This document shows positions 35,529-44,621 of a DNA stretch of 64,000 nt, one piece after another. Numbering within the stretch: the stretch's first letter is position 1; each line of letters opens with the position of its first letter. Source of the stretch: Pantoea rwandensis (GTDB taxonomy: Bacteria > Pseudomonadota > Gammaproteobacteria > Enterobacterales > Enterobacteriaceae); the NCBI RefSeq assembly GCF_002095475.1, contig NZ_MLFR01000001.1:558001-622000 (forward strand), given 5' to 3'. The notes under the pieces were generated by a model, which had not been told where the DNA came from, searched no databases, and saw only the letters and a program-made list of their open reading frames with translations. A program made the translations under genes and the position numbers.

Positions 35529-36422
35529 ACACATTTCTTTTATCACGCCGCGCAGCCAACAGTGCGCGGCATCGTTCTCTAAGCGAGGATGCCAAAATTG
35601 TGACACCGTCACTTCAGGTGTGGCAAACGGCAATTCGAAGTGGGTTATTAATGGATTGTTTTTGAGCAGTGGATGATGTTGTACCAGCGAGCGCGGCACC
35701 AGTGCGACGTAATCGGACTCAATCGCCAGCGCCACCGCCGTGGAAAAGGCGGGCACCACCACCACGACTTTTCTGTTCAGCCCTGCCTGCTCAATCGCAT
35801 CATGAATCGGCCCACCCTGTTCCGCCCGGCGCGAGGCGACAATATGTCCAAATGCCGCCAGTTGACGGATATCCACATGCTGAGCCAACGGATGTCCCGC
35901 ACGGACCACGCCGATAAATCTGTCACGGAATAAGGCCTGTAGGCGAATTTCCGGTCCCATATTACCGAGTACACCGATCTCAAGATCGATACTTCCCGCG
36001 CGCAGATCGCGATCGCCCTTCTCCGGTTTCCCAACGAAAATTAACTGCACATTCGGTGCTTGCAAGGCAACAGCGGCGATAAGTTGGCTGCCAAAGGCTT
36101 CAACAAAGCCTTCATTAGTACGAAGGATGAAACGGCGATCCAGTTGCGCCAGATCGAGTATTTCGGCATCGGGGCTTAGCACCGCACGCGCGTCACGCAG
36201 CGTGTGATGAGTGCGCTCACGCATCGCTTCCGCATAGGGCGTTAGCACCATCGCGCGACCTGCACGCACTAGCAGCGCATCGCCGGTGGCGGTACGTAAT
36301 CGCCCGAGGGTGCGACTCATTGCCGATTCACTCAGATTAAGCCGACGCGCAGCCCCCACCACACTGCCTTCAATCAGCAGTGCATCCAGGGCGATAAGCA
36401 AATTTAGATCGGTATCATTCAT
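35517..36422 (-). CDS. LysR-family regulator (SDR-linked)
   Basis: 301 aa from ATG 36422, which follows GAGCAGGATGGTAACC; ATGs at 36431 and 36458 are possible. The helix-turn-helix has LLIALDALLIEGSVVGAARRLNLSESAMSRTLGRLR, a LysR type seen in NodD/LinR-like regulators, and the effector domain has LRAGSIDLEIGVLG. It is divergent from the short-chain dehydrogenase gene at 36555 and probably regulates it. Confidence 0.85.
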   Translation of the reverse strand: MNDTDLNLLIALDALLIEGSVVGAARRLNLSESAMSRTLGRLRTATGDALLVRAGRAMVLTPYAEAMRERTHHTLRDARAVLSPDAEILDLAQLDRRFILRTNEGFVEAFGSQLIAAVALQAPNVQLIFVGKPEKGDRDLRAGSIDLEIGVLGNMGPEIRLQALFRDRFIGVVRAGHPLAQHVDIRQLAAFGHIVASRRAEQGGPIHDAIEQAGLNRKVVVVVPAFSTAVALAIESDYVALVPRSLVQHHPLLKNNPLITHFELPFATPEVTVSQFWHPRLENDAAHCWLRGVIKEMCSGR

Positions 36423-36554
36423 GGTTACCATCCTGCTCGATGGTGCGTCATATAACAAGCCGTTTGGTGCAGGTTATCACTGCAAATGCTGCGCGTTCCG
36501 CCCACTCTCTTCCCGCGCTAGACTTTTCTCACAACGTAACTGGAGACGCATTTT

Positions 36555-37235
36555 ATGAAAATATTACTGATTGGCGCATCACGCGGACTGGGGTATGCAC
36601 TGGCAGAAAATATGCTGCAGCGTGGTTATCAGGTGGTAGCAACTGGCCGCGCCCACTCCTCGGGCCAGCTGGATCACCTGGCGATACGCTATCCGCAACA
36701 GCTCACAGTGGAGAGCGTAGACATCACCGAGCCTCAGCAGGTCAACGCCCTGCATCAACGGCTTGGCAGCGAGCAATTTGACATGCTGTTCGTGAATGCC
36801 GGGGTAAAAAATGATGACAGCGAAACCATCGCCGACGTCTCAACCGAGGAATTCACGCGGGTGATGGTGACTAACGCACTGAGTCCGCTGCGGGTGATTG
36901 AAACCTTCAAAGATTGCATCACTCCTGCTGGCACCATCGCCGTGATGTCTTCGGGACAAGGCAGTATTACTAATAACACTAACGGCAACTACGAGGTGTA
37001 TCGCGGTAGTAAGGCAGCCTTGAATATGTTTATGCGCAGTTTTGCCGCACGCAACCCTGACGAACGTACGCTGTTATTGATGGCACCAGGTTGGGTACAG
37101 ACGGATATGGGCGGTCCCGAAGCGCGCCTGACCATTGACGAGAGTATCCCCAACCTGCTGAACACCATGGAAACTTACGTCGGACGCACAGGGCTGCATT
37201 ACCTGGATTATTTGGGTCGAGTGGTGCCGTGGTGA
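36555..37235 (+). CDS. Short-chain dehydrogenase/reductase (SDR)
   Basis: 226 aa. The cofactor motif GASRGLGYA is at residues 7-15, NAGVKND follows at about residue 86, and the catalytic Tyr-x3-Lys is YEVYRGSKAALN with its Ser in SSGQGS. The substrate loop is short and the enzyme resembles the CsgA/sniffer group of SDRs, which includes cytosolic oxidoreductases of uncertain substrate. GGAG lies 10 bp upstream of the start. It is divergent from a LysR gene. Confidence 0.85.
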   Translation: MKILLIGASRGLGYALAENMLQRGYQVVATGRAHSSGQLDHLAIRYPQQLTVESVDITEPQQVNALHQRLGSEQFDMLFVNAGVKNDDSETIADVSTEEFTRVMVTNALSPLRVIETFKDCITPAGTIAVMSSGQGSITNNTNGNYEVYRGSKAALNMFMRSFAARNPDERTLLLMAPGWVQTDMGGPEARLTIDESIPNLLNTMETYVGRTGLHYLDYLGRVVPW

Positions 37236-37253
37236 GTTTGACCACGGCTGGAT

Positions 37254-37435
37254 GGACGCGCAATAAATAAATTGCACCGCTATAGAACACGTACCTGCTA
37301 ATGATCGTATTAGATCTGGGCCGCCTCTACTCAATAACCGTAGTCATCAGCGTGTGTAGGGCGCGGTCTTGAGATGTGGGTGCGCCGAGTTGCGCCTCAT
37401 CACATTGCTGCAGCGGCACGATTTATCGCGCTTTA
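37254..37435. repeat. Palindromic repeat, family B, copy 3, with paired ends
   Basis: The left end GCGCAATAAATAAATTGCACC (about 37257-37277, slightly expanded) and right end CTGCAGCGGCACGATTTATCG with GCGC (to 37431) are inverted versions of one another, about 140 bp apart. The stretch lies between the convergent SDR and LysR genes and contains no other gene. It may represent a small non-coding mobile unit or a terminator pair. Confidence 0.5.
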
Positions 37436-38301
37436 GTATGCAACAAACTGCGCAACCGATCCCGTAACCAGCGGTTCGCGGGATCGTCTTGCTGCGCATT
37501 GTGCCACAGCAGTGAAAGCTCATAATCCGGCATCTTCACCGGCACCGGCGCGGCCTGCAGATCATAGTGCTCGCGCCATGGATCCACCAATCCCTGCGGC
37601 ACCGTGGCAAATAGCGGCAACTGCTTTAATAGCAGCGGCAAGCTAGAGAAATGTGGTGTCACATAGCGCACGTGCCGGGCTTTTCCCTGTCGCAGCAACT
37701 CGCGGTCCATCGCACTCTCACTGGCACCACGATAGGACACCAACGCATGGTCATGGCGCACAAACTCCTCCAGCGTCAGCTTTTTAACGGCAATTTGCTG
37801 TTGGCTCCACAACGTACTAAACCCCGCGCGGGCAATTTTCTCGCGCGTCAAATCGCGACTAACTTCATCCCCTACCGTCACGACCACATCCGCCTGCTGC
37901 TGCTCCATCAACGGAATGGCTTGCCAGGGATCGGCGGCAACCACTTTAACTTCAACATTGGGTGCCGTCGTCGCCAACTCAGCCAGTAACTCAGGCATCA
38001 ACCACTGTTCCAGCCAATCGCTCATACCGATGCGAAAGGTACGGCTATCGTGCTGCGCATCGAAAGCCTTTGGCGTGAAGATCACCCGGTGCAGATCCTG
38101 TACCAGCGGCGTAAATTGCCGCACCAGCTGTTCCGCGCGGGGCGTTGGCGTCATGCCCTGAGAAGTCCGTACAAACAGCGCATCGCCGAACATCTCACGC
38201 AGCCGTTTCAACGCGGCGCTCACGGCAGGTTGCCCAAGGTACAGTCGGTTGGCCGCCAACGTCACGCTACGCACCTCGAACATCACCAGCAGTACGATCA
38301 C
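37423..38301 (-). CDS. LysR-family regulator with non-standard start (MBL/amidase-linked)
   Basis: 292 aa if translation begins at GTG 38301, but this cuts the helix-turn-helix. The same frame upstream reads NENDFSKIDLNL directly into VIVLLVMFEVRSVTLAANRLYLGQPAVSAALKRL, which is the complete LysR N terminus. No ATG, GTG or TTG precedes it before an in-frame stop; only CTG, ATT and ATC codons are available near 38338-38350. It either uses a rare start or has lost its start. It is divergent from the MBL hydrolase gene. Confidence 0.75.
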   Translation of the reverse strand: MIVLLVMFEVRSVTLAANRLYLGQPAVSAALKRLREMFGDALFVRTSQGMTPTPRAEQLVRQFTPLVQDLHRVIFTPKAFDAQHDSRTFRIGMSDWLEQWLMPELLAELATTAPNVEVKVVAADPWQAIPLMEQQQADVVVTVGDEVSRDLTREKIARAGFSTLWSQQQIAVKKLTLEEFVRHDHALVSYRGASESAMDRELLRQGKARHVRYVTPHFSSLPLLLKQLPLFATVPQGLVDPWREHYDLQAAPVPVKMPDYELSLLWHNAQQDDPANRWLRDRLRSLLHTKAR

Positions 38302-38431
38302 CAGATTGAGATCGATTTTAGAAAAATCATTTTCATTGATGGGCAGAATAATTTTAATCGATTTAATTAATTAAGTTCGCATCAGTATAGTGATTTCCCA
38401 ATTGAAGTCATGAAAGTAAAGGGGAACCACG

Positions 38432-39253
38432 ATGAAAATCCGCGTAGGCGATTACCTGATTGAAAAAGTCACTGAACAAACCGGCGCCTTTCCTTTTGGC
38501 GCGCTCTATCCGGCCCATCGAGCAGAGATGAACGATGCTTTCGCCGCCGAGCCTGCGGCAGTCTCTATTCACAGTTGGATAGTGCGTTCGGGCGATCACT
38601 TGGTGGTGATCGACACCGCGACGGGCAATGGGCGTAACCGCGATAACAAACCGCTGTTCCACCAATTAAACACCCCTTATGCCGAAAACCTGGCGCGCGC
38701 GGATGTTGATCCTGCGGCAGTCACTCTGGTGCTGATGACGCACATTCACACCGACCACGTGGGTTGGAACACCCATTGGCACAAGGGTCAGTGGCAACCG
38801 ATGTTTCCCAACGCGCGATATATTTGCTCGGCGAAAGAGTTAAAACAGTGCCAGCAAGACCCCGCCCTGCAAGAGCTCTATCGTGACAGCATTTTGCCAT
38901 TGATTGAGCGCGGCCAACTGGAGACGATTGACGTCGAGAATTCACCGCTCTTTGCGGGGGCATTGCGTTATATCGCCACACCCGGACATAGCATTGACCA
39001 TGCTTCGATAGTGTTGGAAAACGGCGGCCAGTCGGCAATTTTTGCCGGTGATGTGATGCACCATCCGGTTCAGTTTGAGCATCCACACTGGAACTCGCTG
39101 TTTTGTGAGGATTTACCCCTCGCTATCACTTCCCGCAAACAGGTTATAGACTGGTGCAGGCAACATCAGGCAATCTGGTTCAGTTCTCATTTTCACAGCA
39201 GCTCGTATGGCCGCGTTGGGCGCGACGGGCAATGGATTCAACTGGAGGATTAA
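38432..39253 (+). CDS. Metallo-beta-lactamase-fold hydrolase (lactonase-like)
   Basis: 273 aa. The metal motif is THIHTDHVGW (His104, His106, Asp108, His109), with further ligands in ATPGHSIDHAS and IFAGDVMHHP. The pattern resembles AttM/AiiB-type N-acyl-homoserine lactonases and other esterases of the MBL superfamily; a quorum-quenching role is possible but unproven. There is no signal peptide. AAAGGGGAACCACG precedes the start. It is 4 bp upstream of the amidase gene, so the two form an operon. Confidence 0.82.
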   Translation: MKIRVGDYLIEKVTEQTGAFPFGALYPAHRAEMNDAFAAEPAAVSIHSWIVRSGDHLVVIDTATGNGRNRDNKPLFHQLNTPYAENLARADVDPAAVTLVLMTHIHTDHVGWNTHWHKGQWQPMFPNARYICSAKELKQCQQDPALQELYRDSILPLIERGQLETIDVENSPLFAGALRYIATPGHSIDHASIVLENGGQSAIFAGDVMHHPVQFEHPHWNSLFCEDLPLAITSRKQVIDWCRQHQAIWFSSHFHSSSYGRVGRDGQWIQLED

Positions 39254-39257
39254 CTGA

Positions 39258-40610
39258 ATGCAATACGCTGACTATCTCATTGCGTCACTCAGCGACTTAC
39301 AACAGGCACTGCAAGGCGGCGAAACCACCGCACGCCAACTGACAGAGTACGCGCTGCAACGTATTGCGGAGGTGGATCAGCCGCGCTACAACGCCATCAC
39401 GTGGTTGTTTGCCGATGGAGCTTTAGCGGCAGCGGATGCCAGTGACGCGTCTCGCCAGCGCGGTGAGGCTTTAGGCCAACTGGCGGGCATTCCGGTGCTG
39501 ATCAAAGACAACGTTGAGGTGAAAGGTTGGCCCACCAGCGCCGGTTCTGTGCTGCTGCGCGATGTCATCGCCAATGTTGATGCGCCGCTGGTCACCACCC
39601 TACGCAAACAGGGCGCGATCCTCATCGGTAAAACCGCGATGCATGAATTAGCGGCAGGGATTACCGGCGCTTCTTCGTTAACGGGCTTTACGCATAACGC
39701 CTGGCGTGAGGGTCGCTCTCCGGGCGGTTCAAGCAGTGGCTCAGCGGTGGCGGTGGCTGCCGGGTATGTGCCGCTTGCTATTGGCAGTGACACAGCAGGC
39801 TCAGTCCGTATTCCCGCTGCCTTTAATGGTTTGCTTGGCTTACGCATGACGCGTGGCGCACTGAGCACCGACGGCATTGTGCCACTTTCGCCAACCCAAG
39901 ATATTCCCGGTCCGCTGGTGCGTAGCGCCGACGATCTCCGCCTTGTCAGTGAAATCTTAAGCGGTCAACGTTTTGCGGTAGCAGGGGAAGCGCTGCGGAT
40001 TGGCATCTGGCAGGAAGGGTTTGCTGCCGATGAAACTGAGATCAATCAAGCGGTGCAGGCCGCAGTTGCTGGCTTTGAACCGGTGCTCGTCAGTTGGCCG
40101 CATCTGGAAACTTTAGCCAGTGACGCCAATATTATCGGTTATGAATTCGCAGAAGCACTGGCCGGGTATTTAGCCGATAAGCCACGTGCGCAGTTCCACA
40201 CCCTGCAGGAGATTGCCGCGTCTGAACTTTATCATCCTCAGTTGACCACGGTGTTCAAGACACGTGCGGCGCATCCCGGCACCCACAGCGAAGGCTATGC
40301 TGTGGTGCAGCAACGCCAGCACGATCTCTATCACCAGCTGGAAGCGATGTTTACGCAGCACAATATTAATTTGCTGGCCTACCCCGTGGTCCGTCGCCCG
40401 CCGGTAGAACATGGCGAACTGCAGGACGGCAGTAATGCGCTGGTGTCTGCGGTAACGGGTGCGCCAGCCATCAGCATCCCTGCCGGATTAAGTGACGACG
40501 GGATGCCGATTGGTGTCGAGTTGCTGGCACTGCGTGGGCGAGAGGATTTATTGCTGCGGGCCGCGGAGGCGATCGAGATGTGCATCAATGTGCGCCCAGC
40601 AGGGAAATAA
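39258..40610 (+). CDS. Amidase signature family hydrolase
   Basis: 450 aa. The catalytic Ser-cisSer-Lys set is visible: Lys83 in LIKDNVEVKG, GGSSSGSAVAVAAG (156-169) and the nucleophile Ser182 in SDTAGSVRIPAAFNG. The length fits GatA, AtzF and aliphatic/aryl amidases; gatB and gatC are absent, so a catabolic role is likely. It sits in an operon with the MBL hydrolase, which suggests opening of a cyclic or ester compound followed by amide cleavage. It could also serve the nitrile hydratase product, but that operon is 35 kb away. Confidence 0.87.
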   Translation: MQYADYLIASLSDLQQALQGGETTARQLTEYALQRIAEVDQPRYNAITWLFADGALAAADASDASRQRGEALGQLAGIPVLIKDNVEVKGWPTSAGSVLLRDVIANVDAPLVTTLRKQGAILIGKTAMHELAAGITGASSLTGFTHNAWREGRSPGGSSSGSAVAVAAGYVPLAIGSDTAGSVRIPAAFNGLLGLRMTRGALSTDGIVPLSPTQDIPGPLVRSADDLRLVSEILSGQRFAVAGEALRIGIWQEGFAADETEINQAVQAAVAGFEPVLVSWPHLETLASDANIIGYEFAEALAGYLADKPRAQFHTLQEIAASELYHPQLTTVFKTRAAHPGTHSEGYAVVQQRQHDLYHQLEAMFTQHNINLLAYPVVRRPPVEHGELQDGSNALVSAVTGAPAISIPAGLSDDGMPIGVELLALRGREDLLLRAAEAIEMCINVRPAGK

Positions 40611-40632
40611 TGACTTTAAACGGGTCGTGATT

Positions 40633-40741
40633 GTAGGCGTAATGCCGCTCAATTCAGCCAATGAGTGCGTATTTAACCCGGTACGCATGAATGCGTACCC
40701 TACGAAAACCGCACCGGACAGTGTAGGGTCGCCATTCATGG
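40633..40741. repeat. Dispersed structured repeat, family A, copy 2
   Basis: It carries the full core: TAATGCCGCTCAATTCAGCC, hairpin 1 GGTACGCATGAATGCGTACC (40680-40699), CTACGAAAACCGCACCGG, and hairpin 2 GGTCGCCATTCATGGTGACC (40727-40746). CCTAC and GTAGG flank the central segment and can pair. It begins 23 bp after the amidase stop and runs into the tandem array. Confidence 0.75.
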
Positions 40742-40913
40742 TGACCGAAACGCGCATAAGTGACGAGTATTACGCCAGTGATGGCGACCGAAACGCGCTT
40801 AAGTGACAAGTATTACGTCAGTGATGACGACCGACACGCACTTAAGTGACAAGTAACACGCCAATGATAACGGCCGAAACGTACTTAAGTGACAAGTAAT
40901 ACACCATTGCTAG
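40742..40913. repeat. Four-copy 43-bp tandem repeat
   Basis: Units at 40742, 40785, 40828 and 40871, each exactly 43 bp, share CGACCGAAACGCGCTTAAGT and GACAAGTATTACGTCAGTGA. The unit equals the right end of the family A repeat, so the array looks like local expansion of that end. It lies between the convergent amidase and DUF2000 genes. The spacing and lack of unique spacers exclude a CRISPR array. Confidence 0.8.
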
Positions 40914-40922
40914 CAACCGACT

Positions 40923-41330
40923 TTACGCGTGCAACGACAAGCACTTAATCGCCTTATCCACCGCCTTCTTCGGGCCGCGAATCGCAATACCCACCAGATT
41001 GAGGTTATCGGCGTCTTCCGCCATAAACACTTCGCGGTTGGCTGCATCATGCCCGGTGGAGAACATCGCTTCCACGTACGGGATCAACGTCAACTCACGC
41101 TCCAGCCCCTGACGGTGCGCACGTTGCAAACCCGTTAAATCCCCGGCGAATACCAGCATCGGCTGACCGGCCATGTTGCCGTATTGACGCCCGTGCGCAT
41201 CCACATAAGGTTCACCCATCATCTCGGGGGCGGCAGACGCGATGCCGGTGGCAAGAAACGCCACCACATTCAGGCGCTGCCAGGTCGCTAAATCATCACG
41301 AACAATCAGGGCGATTTTAGTATCAAACAT
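40923..41330 (-). CDS. DUF2000 family protein
   Basis: 135 aa from ATG 41330, which has GGAGAG nine bases upstream; the longer frame would use a TTG. TKIALIVRDDLATWQRLNVVAFLATGIA, YVDAHGRQYGNM, MLVFAGDLTGLQRAHRQGLER and MFSTGHDAANREVF fit DUF2000, a small PTH2-fold family of unknown role often encoded next to an AraC regulator. The AraC gene lies 35 bp upstream here as well. Confidence 0.83.
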   Translation of the reverse strand: MFDTKIALIVRDDLATWQRLNVVAFLATGIASAAPEMMGEPYVDAHGRQYGNMAGQPMLVFAGDLTGLQRAHRQGLERELTLIPYVEAMFSTGHDAANREVFMAEDADNLNLVGIAIRGPKKAVDKAIKCLSLHA

Positions 41331-41364
41331 CTGCAACTACTCTCCAGTGAGATCGAAAACCTCA

Positions 41365-42222
41365 TCATGCAAGAGCGGCAGGTGGGGAATATAGAACGTT
41401 TGTGCACTGCCGTTGGTAGGAAGCGGGTGTCATGCGATAGGCTCGCTGGAACCAACGGCCCAAGTGGCTTTGATCGGCAAATCCCACTTGTGCAGCCACC
41501 TGCACCGGTTCAATGCCCTGCGCCAGTAACACCCGCGCGCTGCGCAGTCGCAACCGGACCAAATAGGCATGCGGTGACTGTCCGAAGGCTTGCTTAAACT
41601 GACGCGTCAGCTTGAAGCGATCGATGCCTGCCAGGCGAGACAGCTCATCCAAGCCGATATCCTGCGCCATAAAATCGTGCAGATAGTCACGCATCAGCTG
41701 CATTTGTTGCAACGCTGAAACGTTCTGGTGGCTGGGTTTAGTATCAAGATGACGTGACAGCATGGTGAGCAGATGATCGAGGCTCTGATCGCGGGCCAGC
41801 CGCCCTTCGTTGTGGTGCAAGGTGCACCAGGCTTGCTGAATCGCACTGGCGAGCAGCGCATCATCGGTCAGCGTGTGGCGAAACGCGCCTTCAATATTGG
41901 CCACATCACCCAGCCCGCGTCGCTGCATCATTTCTGCCACCCAATGCTGGGGCAGATACAGCATCACGTAGGTGAATCCTTCGGCGTCAGGCGCGTGACC
42001 ATCGTGCACCGCGCCTGGTTCAATCAGAATCGCACGACCGGGTGTGCTGGTATGCAGTGAGCGATGGCAGTTGAAGCGTTGCAAACCTTGCTGAGTCACG
42101 CCCACCAATAGCTCGTCATGATCGTGCGGATCGTAAGCGTGTCCGCGAAAATGCGCGTTGACGCTTTCGATACCGGTTTCGTCATCGCGACGAAAATCGA
42201 CCCAATCATTATTGGCGGACAT
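41365..42222 (-). CDS. AraC-family transcriptional regulator
   Basis: 285 aa. An N-terminal cupin-like arm (AHFRGHAYDPHDHDELLVGVTQQG, residues about 20-50) and C-terminal tandem helix-turn-helices (LDELSRLAGIDRFKLTRQFKQAFG and VAAQVGFADQSHLGRWFQRAY). It lies between the DUF2000 gene and the SLC13 permease gene on the same strand, 21 bp from the latter. In many genomes this type of AraC regulator controls a neighbouring transporter or exporter. Confidence 0.87.
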   Translation of the reverse strand: MSANNDWVDFRRDDETGIESVNAHFRGHAYDPHDHDELLVGVTQQGLQRFNCHRSLHTSTPGRAILIEPGAVHDGHAPDAEGFTYVMLYLPQHWVAEMMQRRGLGDVANIEGAFRHTLTDDALLASAIQQAWCTLHHNEGRLARDQSLDHLLTMLSRHLDTKPSHQNVSALQQMQLMRDYLHDFMAQDIGLDELSRLAGIDRFKLTRQFKQAFGQSPHAYLVRLRLRSARVLLAQGIEPVQVAAQVGFADQSHLGRWFQRAYRMTPASYQRQCTNVLYSPPAALA

Positions 42223-42243
42223 GGCTTTGGTCTCAAGGGGAAT

Positions 42244-43542
42244 TCAGACATAGCCTAACAGTCGGAACCAGCCATAATCCAGTGGTAACAGCAGCAGAAC
42301 GCTGAAGATAAATACCAATACGCAGAGCTTGAGTCCTGCTTTTGCCGGTACGTTCCCCAAACCCATTGCTACCACCACGGGCGAAGCCTGGTAAGGCAGC
42401 AACGGCGTTGCATAGGCAAAGACCTGCAGCATAATGACGCTCAGTAATGAGAAACCCGAAGCATTAGCCAGTTCCTGTGCCATGGGCGTGACCATCGCCG
42501 GGACGCCATTGGCCGTGAGAACAAAGTTAAGTAACGAGACTAACGCGCTGAGCACCGCAAAATTCCCAAACGAGGGATGATCCTGCAGCGGCAACACGCT
42601 GAGTAACGCATTGGCAATCAGCCGCCCTAATCCTGAATCCACCACCAACGTCGCCACCCCGAGGATACCGGCGATATAGATACAGGTACGGAAATTAACG
42701 CCTGTGGCAAAGTCATCACCCGAGAGAAAACCCACGCGGGGCAGCAGGCAAATGCAGGCCGCGGCCAGACCGATCCACGCCGCAGATAATCCGTGAACGC
42801 TGTCGGTCATCCACAGCAGTAACGTGACGGCAAGCAAACCCATGAGACGCCATTCGCTGCCACTCAACGGCGCTAGCGTGTCCCGATGCTTAACCGGCTG
42901 CGGCTGGGCACGAAACAGAAACAACAAGCACCCCGTGAGCACCACTGCTTTGCCGATGCCCACCACCGGCATATGTAGCAGCCACCAAGGTAACCACTGT
43001 AGATGCAGCTGATAGGCACTTTCAGCGGCACCGCTCAACACCAGATTGGGCACATTGGCGGGTAAGATGCTGGCCGACAGCTGGAAAGTGCCAAATCCCA
43101 CCGCTAATGCCAGACCAATACTGCCTTGGCTACCTGCTTTAATACCTGCGCGCTCACCCAGCGCCAGCACCACCGGCATCAGCAGGGCAATGCGTCCCAT
43201 GTTGGAGGGCATAATCAGCGCCAGCAAATAAGTCAGTACAATCGTTCCCGCCACCATACGCGGCCAGCTTTGACTGAGCGGCACCACCAACCAGTTAGCC
43301 CAGCGCTGCGCCAGACCGACTTTGCGAATCGCGGCGCCAAGGACAAAACCGCTCAATACCAGCCAGAACGCCGAAGAGGCAAAGCCGCTAAAAATCGTGC
43401 TGGTGGGAACAACATTGAGTAAGGTCGCCGCAGCAAAAAACAGCAGCGCGGTGAGGTATTCCGGCAATCGCGCACTCGCCCACAGCAAAATCGTCATGCC
43501 GACCACCGCCGTGGTGAGCCAGAAATGCGCATCTGAGGTCAC
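42244..43542 (-). CDS. SLC13/DASS-family anion permease
   Basis: 432 aa, about eleven membrane segments, with a GTG start behind AAGGGAGTTCAGCCC. SGFASSAFWLVLSGFVLGAAIRKVGLAQRW, YLLALIMPSNMGRIALLMPVVLALG and the late TANGVPAMVTPMAQELANASG are the two family re-entrant motifs, close to the SNT pattern of sodium-coupled dicarboxylate or sulfate carriers. The ligand is not clear. It probably shares a transcript with the AraC and DUF2000 genes. Confidence 0.82.
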   Translation of the reverse strand: MTSDAHFWLTTAVVGMTILLWASARLPEYLTALLFFAAATLLNVVPTSTIFSGFASSAFWLVLSGFVLGAAIRKVGLAQRWANWLVVPLSQSWPRMVAGTIVLTYLLALIMPSNMGRIALLMPVVLALGERAGIKAGSQGSIGLALAVGFGTFQLSASILPANVPNLVLSGAAESAYQLHLQWLPWWLLHMPVVGIGKAVVLTGCLLFLFRAQPQPVKHRDTLAPLSGSEWRLMGLLAVTLLLWMTDSVHGLSAAWIGLAAACICLLPRVGFLSGDDFATGVNFRTCIYIAGILGVATLVVDSGLGRLIANALLSVLPLQDHPSFGNFAVLSALVSLLNFVLTANGVPAMVTPMAQELANASGFSLLSVIMLQVFAYATPLLPYQASPVVVAMGLGNVPAKAGLKLCVLVFIFSVLLLLPLDYGWFRLLGYV

Positions 43543-43620
43543 GGGCTGAACTCCCTTTCGTTGAACCGTTCACAAAGCCGATAAGCATAGTGCAATCCTG
43601 ACAGCACTACGCTGCATCAG

Positions 43621-44523
43621 TTAACAGTTTGCCAGTTGCCCTAGCCAGTTTATCAAGGCTTCGCTGCCCGGCTGGCTGCGCGACCGCTGCGGCCACGCCA
43701 GGAAGTAAGGCTTACTAAGTGGCAGGCTAAGCGCATCCACCACCACCAGATCGCCGCGCGCCAGTTCTGCGCTAATCAACCTTTTTTGCCCCAACAGCAA
43801 ACCCGCACCGGAGACGGCTGCATCAATCGCGAGTGAAGTGAGATTGAAGCTAAATGCCGGTTGCGCTGGGGGTTCTGACAACCCTTTGGCTTGGAACCAG
43901 CTGCGCCAGTCAGGCAGGAAGCGCCCCTCATTGCCCCAGTCGAGATGAATCAGTGGGGCCTGTTCCAGCACGCTACCGGCAGAGTAGCGCTGCAACAGCG
44001 CAGGACTGGCGACCGGCAGGACTTCATCCAGGAACAGGCGCTGTTTATCAAGCTGCGGATAGCGATCCTCACCAAAGCAGATGACAAAATCCGCTGGTGT
44101 GGCGTTAAAATCCACCTGCGCGTGAGTGCCGTGCAGTGACAAATCGATATCCGGGCAGTGCTTACGCCACTGCGCGATGTTGGGCAATAACCACTTCGAG
44201 GCCAGCGCAGGCAATGAATAAAGCGTGAGCTTGGGCATGGCAGCAACATGGCGCAGGTTCTGCTGGCCAAGATGAAGGATATCAAACGCCTCGGTCACGT
44301 AGCGCAGATACTCTTTGCCGGTCTCTGTCAGCATCACACCACTTTGCGTACGCACAAACAGCGCGCTGCCGAGTTGCTCTTCTAACTGGCGGATTTGCTG
44401 ACTGACCGCCGCAGGCGTCAGCGCCAGTTGTGCCGCCGCCTTTGCCAGACTGCCCAGTTCCGCTGCAACCTTGAATGACTGGATGACGCTAATTTTAGGT
44501 AACCGCGGTGACTGAACGGGCAT
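43621..44523 (-). CDS. LysR-family regulator (GcvA-like)
   Basis: 300 aa. LPKISVIQSFKVAAELGSLAKAAAQLALTPAAVSQQIRQLEEQLGSALFVRTQ is the GcvA-type helix-turn-helix (split here over its two helices); the effector domain has KLTLYSLPALASKWLLPNI, typical of the group. It is divergent from the dioxygenase gene at 44622 and probably its regulator. Confidence 0.86.
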   Translation of the reverse strand: MPVQSPRLPKISVIQSFKVAAELGSLAKAAAQLALTPAAVSQQIRQLEEQLGSALFVRTQSGVMLTETGKEYLRYVTEAFDILHLGQQNLRHVAAMPKLTLYSLPALASKWLLPNIAQWRKHCPDIDLSLHGTHAQVDFNATPADFVICFGEDRYPQLDKQRLFLDEVLPVASPALLQRYSAGSVLEQAPLIHLDWGNEGRFLPDWRSWFQAKGLSEPPAQPAFSFNLTSLAIDAAVSGAGLLLGQKRLISAELARGDLVVVDALSLPLSKPYFLAWPQRSRSQPGSEALINWLGQLANC

Positions 44524-44621
44524 TAAGGTTTCCTTAGCAGGTCGTTAAATTTATATCGTTACGCACTAATTTATCAGCGAGTTACCCTGTTTATACACCT
44601 GTAATGATGAGAACTGCTGCT

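Noticed and set aside
39258..40610. Assigning this amidase to the nitrile hydratase pathway
   Set aside because: The operons are 35 kb apart with different regulators, and the amidase is coupled to an MBL hydrolase gene. The link remains possible but unsupported.
40742..40913. CRISPR array
   Set aside because: The units are contiguous 43-bp repeats without unique spacers and no cas gene is in the window.
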